This document shows, piece after piece, positions 7,350-15,340 of a DNA stretch of 64,000 nucleotides. Each line of letters opens with the position of its first letter. Positions within the stretch are counted from its first letter, which is position 1. The position numbers were made by a program, and so were the translations under genes. A model generated the notes under the pieces. It was not told where the DNA came from and ran no database searches. It saw nothing but the letters and a program-made list of their open reading frames with translations. The stretch is from Georgenia_B sunbinii (GTDB lineage Bacteria; Actinomycetota; Actinomycetes; Actinomycetales; Actinomycetaceae). The stretch lies in assembly GCF_036421855.1 (NCBI RefSeq), contig NZ_JAZGOK010000004.1. One strand, given 5' to 3'.

Positions 7350-7402
7350 GCTTTACGTTGCTAGTAAAGCTACCTTGACCAAGGGTGTCAAGTGGACTTG
7401 AC
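7350..7402 (-). promoter_or_regulatory. Promoter and operator palindromes of the XRE/membrane-protein operon
   Basis: Read on the minus strand, TTGACA (complement of 7386-7391) and TTTACT (complement of 7363-7368) are spaced 17 bp apart. The -10 box is embedded in a perfect inverted repeat GCTTTAC-N7-GTAAAGC (7350-7370). The -35 box lies in a second palindrome GTCAAGT-GG-ACTTGAC (7387-7402). A further GTCAAGTGG copy sits at 7341-7349. This layout fits autoregulation by the XRE protein. Confidence 0.7.
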
Positions 7403-7546
7403 GGCGGTGCTGAGGTCGTGGCGTCGCCCCGGGCGGGGAGTCACGCCCCTGGCGAACACGGGCAGGTCTGCGGCGGATTGGCCGTTAGCATCGTTGAACG
7501 CTGCCAGGCCGGGAGCACCCGGCCACGCTGCCCCGAAGGAGCCGTG

Positions 7547-10123
7547 ATGTTCGAGAGATTTACCGACCGTGCCCGTCGGGTGGTCGTCCTTGCCCAGGAA
7601 GAGGCACGGATGCTCAACCACAACTACATCGGGACCGAGCACATCCTGCTCGGCCTCATCCACGAGGGCGAGGGCGTGGCAGCCAAGGCGCTGGAGTCCC
7701 TGGACATCTCGCTGGAGGCTGTGCGCCAGCAGGTCACCGAGATCATCGGTGAGGGCCAGCAGGCGCCCGGCGGCCACATCCCGTTCACCCCGCGTGCCAA
7801 GAAGGTGCTCGAGCTGTCCCTGCGCGAGGCGCTGCAGCTCGGCCACAACTACATCGGCACCGAGCACATCCTCCTCGGCCTCATCCGTGAGGGCGAGGGC
7901 GTCGCCGCCCAGGTGCTGAACAAGCTCGGCGCCGACCTCAACCGGGTCCGGCAGCAGGTCATCCAGCTGCTGTCCGGCTACCAGGGCAAGGAGGCGGTCG
8001 CCGCTGGCGGCCCCGCCGAGGGCACCCCGGCCGGCTCCGCCGTGCTCGACCAGTTCGGCCGCAACCTCACCCAGGCGGCCCGCGAGGGCAAGCTCGACCC
8101 GGTCATCGGGCGGGCGCTGTCCGTCGAGCGGGTCATGCAGGTCCTGTCGCGCCGCACCAAGAACAACCCGGTGCTCATCGGGGAGCCTGGCGTCGGCAAG
8201 ACCGCCGTCGTCGAGGGCCTCGCGCAGGACATCGTCCGGGGCGACGTCCCCGAGACGCTGCGCGACAAGCAGCTGTACACGCTGGACCTCGGCTCCCTCG
8301 TCGCCGGCTCGCGTTACCGGGGTGACTTCGAGGAGCGGCTGAAGAAGGTACTCAAGGAGATCCGCACCCGCGGTGACATCGTGCTGTTCATCGACGAGAT
8401 CCACACCCTCGTCGGCGCCGGCGCGGCCGAGGGTGCGATCGACGCCGCGAGCATCCTCAAGCCGATGCTCGCTCGCGGTGAGCTCCAGACCATCGGTGCG
8501 ACCACCCTCGAGGAGTACCGCAAGCACATCGAGAAGGACGCCGCGCTCGAGCGCCGTTTCCAGCCGATCCTCGTCGACGAGCCCACCGTCGAGCACACCA
8601 TCGAGATCCTCAAGGGACTGCGGGACCGGTACGAGGCTCACCACCGCGTCTCCATCAACGACGAGGCGCTCGTCGCCGCCGCGACGATGGCCGACCGCTA
8701 CATCTCCGGCCGGTTCCTGCCGGACAAGGCGATCGACCTCATCGACGAGGCGGGCGCGCGGCTGCGCATCCGCCGGATGACCGCGCCGCCGGAGCTGCGT
8801 GAGCTCGACGAGCAGATCGCCGAGGTCCGCCGCGAGAAGGAGTCGGCGATCGACGACCAGGACTTCGAGAAGGCCGCCTCGCTGCGCGATGACGAGAAGA
8901 ACCTCGCCAACCGCCGCGTCGAGCGCGAGAAGGCCTGGAAGGCCGGCGACCTTGACACCGTCGCCGAGGTCGACGAGGAGCTCATCGCCGAGGTGCTGGC
9001 GATGTCGACCGGCATCCCGGTCTTCAAGCTCAGCGAGGAGGAGTCGACCAAGCTGCTCCACATGGAGGACGAGCTGCACAAGCGGATCATCGGTCAGGAC
9101 GAGGCCATCAAGGCGCTGTCCCAGGCGATCCGCCGCACCCGCGCGGGCCTCAAGGACCCCAAGCGGCCCGGTGGTTCGTTCATCTTCGCCGGCCCCACCG
9201 GCGTCGGGAAGACCGAGCTCGCCAAGGCGCTCGCGGAGTTCCTCTTCGGCGACGAGGACGCGCTCATCCAGCTCGACATGAGCGAGTTCTCCGAGAAGCA
9301 CACCGTCTCGCGGCTGTTCGGGTCCCCGCCCGGGTACGTCGGTTACGAGGAGGGTGGCCAGCTGACCGAGAAGGTCCGCCGTCGGCCGTTCTCGGTGGTG
9401 CTCTTCGACGAGGTGGAGAAGGCGCACGCGGACATCTTCAACTCGCTGCTGCAGATCCTCGAGGACGGTCGACTGACCGACTCGCAGGGCCGCATCGTCG
9501 ACTTCAAGAACACCGTCATCATCATGACGACGAACCTTGGTACCCGGGACATCGCCAAGGGCGTGCAGACCGGGTTCCAGGCCAGCGGTGAGCTGTCCAA
9601 CGACTACGAGCGGATGAAGTCGAAGGTCAACGACGAGCTCAAGCAGCACTTCCGGCCGGAGTTCCTCAACCGGGTGGACGACACCATCGTCTTCCCGCAG
9701 CTCACGCAGGAGCAGATCGTCCAGATCGTCGACCTGATGATCGCCAAGCTCGACGAGCGCATGCGCGAGCAGGGCATGACGATCCGGCTCACCGACGCCG
9801 CCAAGCTGCTGCTCGCCGAGCGCGGCTACGACCCGGTGCTCGGTGCCCGGCCGCTGCGCCGCGCGATCCAGCGCGAGATCGAGGACCAGCTGTCGGAGAA
9901 GATCCTCTACAGCGAGATCCGCACCGGCCAGACCATCGAGGTCGACGCCGCGGGCGAGGGGCTGCTCGGCGTCTTCACCTTCAAGGGGCTGGACGAGGGC
10001 GAGATTACCGTTCCGGAGCCGGTTGCCGCCGGACGCGGCGCGACCATCGAGCAGCGCACCTTGCCGACGGCACCCGCCGGCGGCGGAGCGGGCGGTGGTG
10101 GTCAGCTCCAGCCCGGAGCCTGA
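7547..10123 (+). CDS. clpC: ATP-dependent Clp protease ATPase/chaperone subunit ClpC
   Basis: An 858-residue protein; the ATG at 7547 follows GAAGGA. It has two Clp N-terminal repeats (each with HNYIGTEHILLGLI, residues about 25-40 and 100-115), AAA module 1 with Walker A GEPGVGKT (212-219), a UVR-containing middle segment (DDQDFEKAASLRDDEKNLAN), and AAA module 2 with Walker A GPTGVGKT (549-556) and Walker B VVLFDEVEKAH. It ends in a Gly-rich tail. ClpC unfolds proteins and feeds them to ClpP. A TAGCAT -10 candidate is at 7486-7491; no clear ClgR or HspR box was seen. It is followed by hairpin 10148-10181. Confidence 0.98.
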   Translation: MFERFTDRARRVVVLAQEEARMLNHNYIGTEHILLGLIHEGEGVAAKALESLDISLEAVRQQVTEIIGEGQQAPGGHIPFTPRAKKVLELSLREALQLGHNYIGTEHILLGLIREGEGVAAQVLNKLGADLNRVRQQVIQLLSGYQGKEAVAAGGPAEGTPAGSAVLDQFGRNLTQAAREGKLDPVIGRALSVERVMQVLSRRTKNNPVLIGEPGVGKTAVVEGLAQDIVRGDVPETLRDKQLYTLDLGSLVAGSRYRGDFEERLKKVLKEIRTRGDIVLFIDEIHTLVGAGAAEGAIDAASILKPMLARGELQTIGATTLEEYRKHIEKDAALERRFQPILVDEPTVEHTIEILKGLRDRYEAHHRVSINDEALVAAATMADRYISGRFLPDKAIDLIDEAGARLRIRRMTAPPELRELDEQIAEVRREKESAIDDQDFEKAASLRDDEKNLANRRVEREKAWKAGDLDTVAEVDEELIAEVLAMSTGIPVFKLSEEESTKLLHMEDELHKRIIGQDEAIKALSQAIRRTRAGLKDPKRPGGSFIFAGPTGVGKTELAKALAEFLFGDEDALIQLDMSEFSEKHTVSRLFGSPPGYVGYEEGGQLTEKVRRRPFSVVLFDEVEKAHADIFNSLLQILEDGRLTDSQGRIVDFKNTVIIMTTNLGTRDIAKGVQTGFQASGELSNDYERMKSKVNDELKQHFRPEFLNRVDDTIVFPQLTQEQIVQIVDLMIAKLDERMREQGMTIRLTDAAKLLLAERGYDPVLGARPLRRAIQREIEDQLSEKILYSEIRTGQTIEVDAAGEGLLGVFTFKGLDEGEITVPEPVAAGRGATIEQRTLPTAPAGGGAGGGGQLQPGA

Positions 10124-10147
10124 CTTCACCCCACGGCGCACGTGACG

Positions 10148-10181
10148 GAGCCCGGCAATCCCACCAGGGGTCGCCGGGCTC
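10148..10181 (+). terminator. Hairpin terminator after clpC
   Basis: GAGCCCGGC (10148-10156) pairs perfectly with GCCGGGCTC (10173-10181), 24 bp after the clpC stop. It is closely similar in sequence to the hairpin after cspA at 10632-10663: both contain GCCCGGCRATCCC and TCGCCGGGCT and are followed by TCGT and C-rich bases. Confidence 0.75.
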
Positions 10182-10382
10182 TGTCGTCCCCGGCGATCGG
10201 GGTGCAAAGCCTGCCAGTGCGCGGTTTGACGGCCCCAGGTGCCCGTGTGAGGGGCGGGTTCGGCGCCGGTTATGCGCAGGGCTGACGGCCCACGGCTTGG
10301 CGGGAAGGCTTTCGCGCGTTACGGTGGTCAAGAGTTCCGGCACCGGTCCGGAGACAGTTCGGCACGGTAGGGGTTCGGCAAC

Positions 10383-10586
10383 ATGGCAACAGGCACCGTT
10401 AAGTGGTTCAACGGCGAAAAGGGCTTCGGCTTCATCGCTCCCGACGGCGGAGGGGCGGACGTCTTCGTCCACTACTCCGCGATCGAGTCGAGCGGATACC
10501 GTTCGCTGGATGAGGACCAGAAGGTCGAGTTCGACACCACCCAGGGCCCGAAGGGCCCGCAGGCGGAGAACGTCCGCCCGCTCTGA
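10383..10586 (+). CDS. cspA: Cold-shock protein (CspA family)
   Basis: A 67-residue single cold-shock domain from the ATG at 10383. It has both RNA-binding motifs, RNP1 KGFGFIAP (residues about 15-22) and RNP2 DVFVHYSAI (about 28-36), and the family start MATGTVKWFN. It acts as an RNA chaperone that prevents secondary structure. It stands alone between hairpins, with a 259-bp upstream region in which no promoter could be assigned with confidence. Length and sequence are typical of actinobacterial Csp proteins. Confidence 0.97.
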   Translation: MATGTVKWFNGEKGFGFIAPDGGGADVFVHYSAIESSGYRSLDEDQKVEFDTTQGPKGPQAENVRPL

Positions 10587-10591
10587 CCGCA

Positions 10592-10609
10592 GGTAGACCA
10601 CGGTCTACC
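10592..10609. other. Perfect palindrome GGTAGACC-AC-GGTCTACC after cspA
   Basis: Eight-base arms with a two-base centre begin 5 bp after the cspA stop codon and lie upstream of the stronger terminator hairpin. It could be a protein-binding site or part of the 3' mRNA structure; no function can be assigned. Confidence 0.5.
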
Positions 10610-10631
10610 CGCAGTACGACGGTGATGTGAC

Positions 10632-10663
10632 AGCCCGGCGATCCCCCAGGGGGTCGCCGGGCT
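10632..10663. terminator. Bidirectional hairpin between cspA and the PPOX-like gene
   Basis: AGCCCGGCGA (10632-10641) pairs with TCGCCGGGCT (10654-10663). The interior CCCCC-A-GGGGG extends the stem with a one-base bulge. It lies between convergent genes, so it can serve both. Confidence 0.75.
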
Positions 10664-10681
10664 TCGTCGTTCCCGGGAGCG

Positions 10682-11173
10682 TCAGCCGGCTGGCTGGTAG
10701 GCCACCATCCAGGTCGGGATCAGGCGGTACATCCGGATGTCTTCGCCCCAGGTGAGCGGCGAGGAGCCGTAGTGGGCGGTCCAGTGCTCGATGGTGGGCC
10801 CGAACCAGTGGTCGCCCGGCTGGAGCCGTTCGGCGGTGCCGTGGCTGAAGACCGCGAACGACTCACCATCGACGTGCGCCACGCTCACTGCCGGACGGCG
10901 CTCGAGGTGGCGAGCCTTGGCGGCGGCGCCGCTCGTGCCGAACGTCCAGCTGCCGTGCAGGAAGTGACCGTCCACCGCACTGATCCTGGGCTCGCCGCGC
11001 GCGGTCACGGTCGCCAGCGAGAGCACCTTCATCCCGGTGAGGCGCCGGACCACCACCGTGGCTGTCGGGGCCGTGGCGCCGTCGATGATCTCGCGCAGGT
11101 GGCTGGTGCCGCGGCGGCGCGAGGCGGTGAGCAGCTCGTCGAGCGCGGCCAGCTCCGCGGGCGTCTCGTCCAT
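10682..11173 (-). CDS. Pyridoxamine 5'-phosphate oxidase-like (split beta-barrel) protein
   Basis: A 163-residue protein from the ATG at 11173. After a helical N-terminus it shows the flavin/F420-binding split-barrel pattern: VLSLATVTARGEPRISAVDGHFL (first strands), a segment rich in small residues and K-A-R-H-L, then VSVAHVDGESFAVFSHGTAE. Members use FMN, F420 or haem; which one applies here cannot be told. It begins 14 bp after the upstream amidotransferase gene ends and is probably co-transcribed with it. Confidence 0.75.
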   Translation of the reverse strand: MDETPAELAALDELLTASRRRGTSHLREIIDGATAPTATVVVRRLTGMKVLSLATVTARGEPRISAVDGHFLHGSWTFGTSGAAAKARHLERRPAVSVAHVDGESFAVFSHGTAERLQPGDHWFGPTIEHWTAHYGSSPLTWGEDIRMYRLIPTWMVAYQPAG

Positions 11174-11187
11174 CCCGGGATCCTCTC

Positions 11188-11922
11188 TCAGTCCTGCTGG
11201 TACCGCTCGACGAAGTTGCGCAGCACCCGGTGCGACTCACTGACGTCGATCGCCCCGACCCGCGTGAGTACCGCGTCGAGCTCGTCGGGCGCGAAGTAGC
11301 CGGCGTGCTGGTAGGTCTCGCAGCGGGTGGTCAGCGCGGCGAGGTCCATCTCCGGGTGGAACTGGGTGACGTAGGCGTGCCGGCCCAGGCGATACATCTG
11401 CACCGGGCAGCTCCTCGAGGTGGCGAGGAGCGTCGCGCCCGGCGGCAGCACCGTGCAGGCCTCCTTGTGCCCGACGTAGGCGTGGAACGTCGGGGGCAGG
11501 CCGGCGAGCAGCGGGTCGTCGGCGCCGTCGGGGGTGATCGTCACCTCGACGCCGCCGGTCTCCTCGGCGTAGGTGCCGTCGACGACGCCGCCGGCGTGCC
11601 GGCCCACCACTCCGACGCCGTAGCAGAGGCCGAGGAACGGGACCTCCGCCTGCAGGACGTCGGCGAGCAGGCCGTCCAGCTCGGCCTCGATGCGCAGCTG
11701 GTCGTCACTCTTGTGCGCCCGCGGCGTGGAGGCCGTGAACGGGCTGCCACCGAGGATGACGCCGGAGTAGTCGGCGAGCGCCAGCGGGGTGAACTCCGCC
11801 GATTCCATCCGGACCCGGTGAAGGGCCGTCGAGGGGAGCCCGGCGAGCCGAAGTATCGAGGCGTACTCGTCGTCGGCGGCGATGTCCTCGCTGCGGGACG
11901 CGAGCAGCACGAACGGTTTCAC
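11188..11922 (-). CDS. Class I glutamine amidotransferase (GMP synthase-like)
   Basis: A 244-residue protein from a GTG at 11922, with GAGGAG upstream. The class I GATase triad is visible: nucleophile Cys in FLGLCYGVGVVG (about residue 100), and His and Glu in VTQFHPEMD (about residue 190). The short N-terminal Rossmann part and lack of a synthetase domain place it with the stand-alone GuaA-like amidotransferases, often annotated as glutamine amidotransferase or gamma-glutamyl-hydrolase-like. The substrate is unknown. It is the first gene of a two-gene unit with the PPOX-like gene. Confidence 0.85.
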   Translation of the reverse strand: MKPFVLLASRSEDIAADDEYASILRLAGLPSTALHRVRMESAEFTPLALADYSGVILGGSPFTASTPRAHKSDDQLRIEAELDGLLADVLQAEVPFLGLCYGVGVVGRHAGGVVDGTYAEETGGVEVTITPDGADDPLLAGLPPTFHAYVGHKEACTVLPPGATLLATSRSCPVQMYRLGRHAYVTQFHPEMDLAALTTRCETYQHAGYFAPDELDAVLTRVGAIDVSESHRVLRNFVERYQQD

Positions 11923-12020
11923 CTGGTGATTCTCCTCGACGCGCGGACTGCCGACAGCGCCCCTACTGTAGTTGAGAGCGCGCCGGACAACGGCGCCACC
12001 TCGACGAAGGGAGACCGACC

Positions 12021-12212
12021 ATGGGACTCGGCGACAAGATCAAGAACGCTGCTGAAGAGGCCAAGGGCAAGGCCAAGGAGGTCGTCGGCGACAAGACCGA
12101 CAACAAGGACCTCGAGGCCGAGGGACACGTCGACCAGACCAAGGCCAACACGAAGCAGGCCGGTGAGCACGTGAAGGACGCGGGCAGTGACGTCAAGGAC
12201 ACCTTCCGCTGA
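12021..12212 (+). CDS. CsbD-family stress protein
   Basis: A 63-residue, very hydrophilic protein from the ATG at 12021, with AAGGGAG upstream. It begins MGLGDKIKNAAEEAKGKAKE and is almost entirely Lys, Ala, Glu, Asp and Gly, the CsbD hallmark. In Bacillus csbD is a general-stress gene; its biochemical role is not known. The gene is monocistronic, with a strong terminator directly downstream. Confidence 0.93.
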   Translation: MGLGDKIKNAAEEAKGKAKEVVGDKTDNKDLEAEGHVDQTKANTKQAGEHVKDAGSDVKDTFR

Positions 12213-12230
12213 CGCACCCGCTCTCGTGAC

Positions 12231-12255
12231 GCCCCGCAGGACGAGCCTGCGGGGC
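12231..12255 (+). terminator. Strong hairpin terminator after the CsbD gene
   Basis: GCCCCGCAGG (12231-12240) pairs perfectly with CCTGCGGGGC (12246-12255) around the 5-base loop ACGAG, 18 bp past the stop, and is followed by GTTGCTGT. Confidence 0.85.
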
Positions 12256-12367
12256 GTTGCTGTGCCCCGATCGCGGTCTCGTCGTGCAAGATCGTCCCCG
12301 GTGGCCACACAGACATGGTGGTGAGGCCCGCCCGAGTCAGGTCGGCGGCCGGTGACGAGAGGGACGC

Positions 12368-12838
12368 GTGCGCGACGAGGCGTGGTTCGACGAGCACTAC
12401 CGGGCCCACTCCGTCGCCGTGTACCGCTACTTCGTCCGGCGGGCGCCGGGGGCCGACGCCGAGGACCTCGCCGCCGACGTCTTCGCCACCGCGTGGCGCC
12501 GCCGTGACGACGTCCCCGCCGAGGCGGTGCTGCCGTGGCTCTACCGCACGGCCGGCTTCGTGCTGGCCAACTACCGCCGCAAGCAGGTGCCGGTGCCGGT
12601 CGAGACGTTGCCGGACGTGACCGACGACGATGATCCCGCCCTCGCGGCTGTCGCCGACGACGACGTCCGGCGAGCGTTGCGCGGGCTGTCCGACCGCGAC
12701 CGGACGATCCTCATGCTCCACGCCTGGGAGGGCCTGGTGGGGGAGTCGCTGGCCGCTGCCCTGGAGATCTCCCGCGGCGGCGCCGACGCCGCACTGTCCC
12801 GCGCCCGGTCACGCCTCGCCGCCCTCTGGCAGTCCTGA
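12368..12838 (+). CDS. ECF-type RNA polymerase sigma factor
   Basis: A 156-residue protein from a GTG at 12368. Region 2 (residues about 5-70) has the ECF pattern YRAHSVAVYRYFVRR, DAEDLAADVFATAWRR and LPWLYRTAGFVLANYRR. Region 4 (about 95-150) has LRGLSDRDRTILMLHAWEGL and the helix-turn-helix SLAAALEISRGGADAALSRA. It should direct transcription of a small regulon under control of an anti-sigma factor. The usual partner is not immediately downstream: an 18-bp repeat array and an opposite-strand NUDIX gene come first, then a membrane protein (13766) that looks like a possible partner. Confidence 0.9.
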   Translation: MRDEAWFDEHYRAHSVAVYRYFVRRAPGADAEDLAADVFATAWRRRDDVPAEAVLPWLYRTAGFVLANYRRKQVPVPVETLPDVTDDDDPALAAVADDDVRRALRGLSDRDRTILMLHAWEGLVGESLAAALEISRGGADAALSRARSRLAALWQS

Positions 12839-12849
12839 CCCCCACCGCC

Positions 12850-13065
12850 GACAGCAGACTTATCGCCGACAGCGGGATTGTCTGCGAGAGCAGACTTGTC
12901 CCCGAGAGCAGTCTTGTCGCCGACAGCGGGATTGTCCGCGAGAGCAGACTTGTCGCCGACAGCAGACTTATCGCCGACAGCGGGATTGTCCGCGAGAGCA
13001 GACTTGTCCCCGAGAGCAGACTTGTTGCCGACAGCCGGCTTGTCCCCGACAGCGGGATTGTCTGC
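12850..13065. repeat. Tandem array 2: twelve 18-bp units, with a 108-bp higher-order repeat
   Basis: Twelve contiguous 18-bp units begin every 18 bases from 12850 to 13048. Two main forms alternate: GACAGCAGACTTATCGCC-like (A) and GACAGCGGGATTGTCTGC-like (B), in the order A B A, A B A, A B A, A C B. Units 1-3 (12850-12903) and 7-9 (12958-13011) differ by one base in 54, showing duplication of a larger block. GACAG and GAGAG variants alternate. The array fills the space between the sigma-factor stop (12838) and the convergent NUDIX stop (13084). Same family as 2689-2796 and 57286-57447. Confidence 0.97.
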
Positions 13066-13083
13066 GCCGCAACGGCCGGTGGC

Positions 13084-13638
13084 TCAGCCCAGCCGCGCCA
13101 GCGCAAGCTCGACGAGCTCGACCATGTCCGGCTGCGGGTCGGGTAGCTCCCGAGCCGGCCACCAGGCGACATCGAGCGACTCCGCGGAGACCGCCGGGAC
13201 GGCGCCGGTAGGTGCGACCGCGACGAAGCGGACGTCGAGGTGGCTCACCCCGCCGCGCGGGTCGCAGAACGGCACCGCGTGCTCGCTCAGCTGGACCGGC
13301 TGTGGATCGAGCACCAGCCCCGGCAGCCCGGACTCCTCGACCGCCTCGCGGAGCGCCGCGCCACCGATGCTGGTGTCCTGCGGCTCGCAGTGGCCGCCGA
13401 GCTGGAACCATTGGCGCGCCTTGCGGTGCAGCGTGAGCAGCACCTGGCTGCGGTCCGCCGAGACCACGAGGGTGCTGGCGGTGAGGTGGTCTGGGTAGCA
13501 CCCGCGGGTCATGCCGTCCGGGCGCTGGAGGAGGTGCGCGACGTACCGGTCGCGGGCGGCGGCCTGCCGGGGTGTCGGCGGCTGCCACGCGGTCAGCAGC
13601 GCCAGCGTGGCGGCGTGGAGGGTGGTGTCGGTGGGCAC
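13084..13638 (-). CDS. NUDIX hydrolase
   Basis: A 184-residue protein from a GTG at 13638. It has an N-terminal helical extension, then the NUDIX fold with the box GGHCEPQD...AALREAVEESGL (residues about 77-102); all conserved Gly, Arg, Glu-Glu positions for metal binding are present. NUDIX enzymes hydrolyse nucleoside diphosphates linked to another moiety. The substrate is not predictable. The gene sits reversed between the ECF sigma gene and its candidate partner, which may reflect a later insertion together with the repeat array. Confidence 0.92.
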   Translation of the reverse strand: MPTDTTLHAATLALLTAWQPPTPRQAAARDRYVAHLLQRPDGMTRGCYPDHLTASTLVVSADRSQVLLTLHRKARQWFQLGGHCEPQDTSIGGAALREAVEESGLPGLVLDPQPVQLSEHAVPFCDPRGGVSHLDVRFVAVAPTGAVPAVSAESLDVAWWPARELPDPQPDMVELVELALARLG

Positions 13639-13765
13639 CGCACCAGGGTGCCACTGCCATGGACAGCGCGGCGGATCCGCTCACGGTGGCGGGCCCGGTG
13701 CAAGGTCGGGCCGGACCGGGACACAGGAGGAGTAGGGACCAGGGACCGATCAGCTGGAGGCAGTG

Positions 13766-15262
13766 ATGTCCGACGACGAGCGCAGCGACGACACCCGCGC
13801 GGACGAGGCCGTCGAGCGGCTGCGGGCGAGCGACCCCGCCGGTTCCGCCGAGCCCGACGCCGGACGGCTCGAGCAGCTGACCACGGAGCGGCGCGGTGAC
13901 GAGCTCGCCGCCCGCCGCGACCGGCAGCCTCGACGGTGGGCCTCGGTGGCGGCGGTCGCGGCCGGCGCGCTGGTCGTCGGGGGGACCGGCTTCGGTATCG
14001 GTGCCGTCACCGCGGGGTCCGACGAGGACGACAGGGACGTCGTTGCCACCGCGGGCTACGAGGGTGCGGACTCCACCGGCCCGGGGGTGGCGCAGCCGGA
14101 GCCGTTCGCCGCGGACAACGAGGCGACGCGCTCGATGGCCTCCCCGATGATGCTCTCGATGGGGGCGGACCGGATGACCTTCACCGCCGTCGGGCTGTCC
14201 GACGACACCGGCACCGCCGGGGCGTGGGCCTTCGACGGCCCGGCCGCCTACAGGGCCGAGACGGCGGCGCGGGCCGCCGAGGTGCTCGGTGTGCCCGGCG
14301 AGCCGGCGGACCGCCACGGCAGCTGGCGCGTGGGCGAGGACGACGGCTCCGGGCCGAGCCTGGAGGTCGGCTCCGACGGTGCGGTCTCGATGCACTACAC
14401 GGACCCCGACCTCTACCCGCTGATGGATGTCGGCCCGGTCGAGCCGATGCCGCTGCCCGCCCCGGAGGGGGCGGCGTCCAACGGCGCCCGCGGGACGGCC
14501 GAGGCGCCCGACGCGCCGGTCGACGACGGCGACGACGCCGCGGGTGCCGGCGCCGCTGACTCGCCGACAACGGTCGCTCCTGACATCGACGACGACACCG
14601 CGACGTCGGACGCGGACGCTCTCGCTGGCGTCGAGCCGGGCAGCCCCGGCATGGTGGCGCCGGCCGAGCCGGAGCCGGAGCCGGTGGCGCCAGCCGACCT
14701 GGCGGACGAGGCCGCGGTCCTCCATGGCGTGCTGGCCGAGCTCGGCGTCGACGCGGACAGCGCCGAATACGTCTCCCGGCCGTTCGGCACCGGCGGGGAC
14801 ATCGTGTCGGTCAGCGCCTACCAGCTGCTCGACGGCCGGCGCACCGGGTACGAGTGGGACGCTGCGATCGTCGATGACCGGATCTACACCTTCAGCGGAC
14901 CGCTGGCACCGCTCGCGGACCTCGGCGAGTACGACGTCGTCAGCCCCGTCGAGGCCGTCCAGCGGCTCGGTGACCCGAGGTTCGGCGGCGCCCCGGTGTG
15001 GACCGACGGGATGGAGATCATGCCGCACGTCGAGGAGCCGTCTGGTTGGACCTGGGGGGACCCGCCCGGGGCGCCCCCGGCCGCCGGCGCCGCGCTCCCG
15101 TGGGCGGTGACCGACGTCGACATCGTCGCGGCCCACCCGGCCCTCATCCAGCAGTCCACCGACACCGGCAGCATCCTGCTGCTGCCGGCCTACGAGCTGA
15201 GCGACGCCGACGGCCGCACCTGGAGCGTGCTCGCCGTGGCCGACCACGAGCTGGCGTTCTAG
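13766..15262 (+). CDS. Single-pass membrane protein, candidate partner of the ECF sigma factor
   Basis: A 498-residue protein. The ATG at 13766 has TGGAGG five bases upstream. The cytoplasmic N-terminus (1-57) carries EAVERLRASDPAGSAEPD, a pattern seen at the start of many actinobacterial proteins encoded after ECF sigma genes. One transmembrane helix follows (about 58-81). The extracytoplasmic remainder (82-498) is acidic and Pro/Ala/Asp-rich, with a disordered middle (about 240-320) and a C-terminal region of beta-type repeats resembling sensor domains. No ZAS zinc motif is present. Function is inferred from position and topology only. Confidence 0.6.
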   Translation: MSDDERSDDTRADEAVERLRASDPAGSAEPDAGRLEQLTTERRGDELAARRDRQPRRWASVAAVAAGALVVGGTGFGIGAVTAGSDEDDRDVVATAGYEGADSTGPGVAQPEPFAADNEATRSMASPMMLSMGADRMTFTAVGLSDDTGTAGAWAFDGPAAYRAETAARAAEVLGVPGEPADRHGSWRVGEDDGSGPSLEVGSDGAVSMHYTDPDLYPLMDVGPVEPMPLPAPEGAASNGARGTAEAPDAPVDDGDDAAGAGAADSPTTVAPDIDDDTATSDADALAGVEPGSPGMVAPAEPEPEPVAPADLADEAAVLHGVLAELGVDADSAEYVSRPFGTGGDIVSVSAYQLLDGRRTGYEWDAAIVDDRIYTFSGPLAPLADLGEYDVVSPVEAVQRLGDPRFGGAPVWTDGMEIMPHVEEPSGWTWGDPPGAPPAAGAALPWAVTDVDIVAAHPALIQQSTDTGSILLLPAYELSDADGRTWSVLAVADHELAF

Positions 15263-15276
15263 GGCGTCACACCGAA

Positions 15277-15315
15277 GTCGTCCCCGGGCGGGTGGAGGGC
15301 CCGCCCGGGGACGAC
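15277..15315. terminator. Bidirectional terminator hairpin between convergent genes
   Basis: A perfect 16-bp stem (15277-15292 with 15300-15315, ends GTCGTCC and GGACGAC) with the 7-base loop TGGAGGG separates the membrane-protein stop (15262) from the SDR stop (15341). It can terminate transcription from both sides. Confidence 0.9.
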
Positions 15316-15340
15316 GCCCGGCTCACGTCCGCGGCACTGC

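Noticed and set aside
7388..10207. Very long open frame antisense to clpC
   Set aside because: It is a shadow typical of high-GC codon bias, with no family similarity or ribosome-binding site. clpC on the plus strand is unmistakable. The same applies to other long antisense frames over ppdK, ftsH, panC and lysS.
12850..13065. CRISPR-like array
   Set aside because: Units are contiguous 18-mers without unique spacers, and no cas gene is nearby.
12878..13498. Protein frame reading through array 2 into the NUDIX antisense strand
   Set aside because: It is open only because the repeat lacks stops. It has no ribosome-binding site or family similarity, and the NUDIX gene on the other strand is clear.
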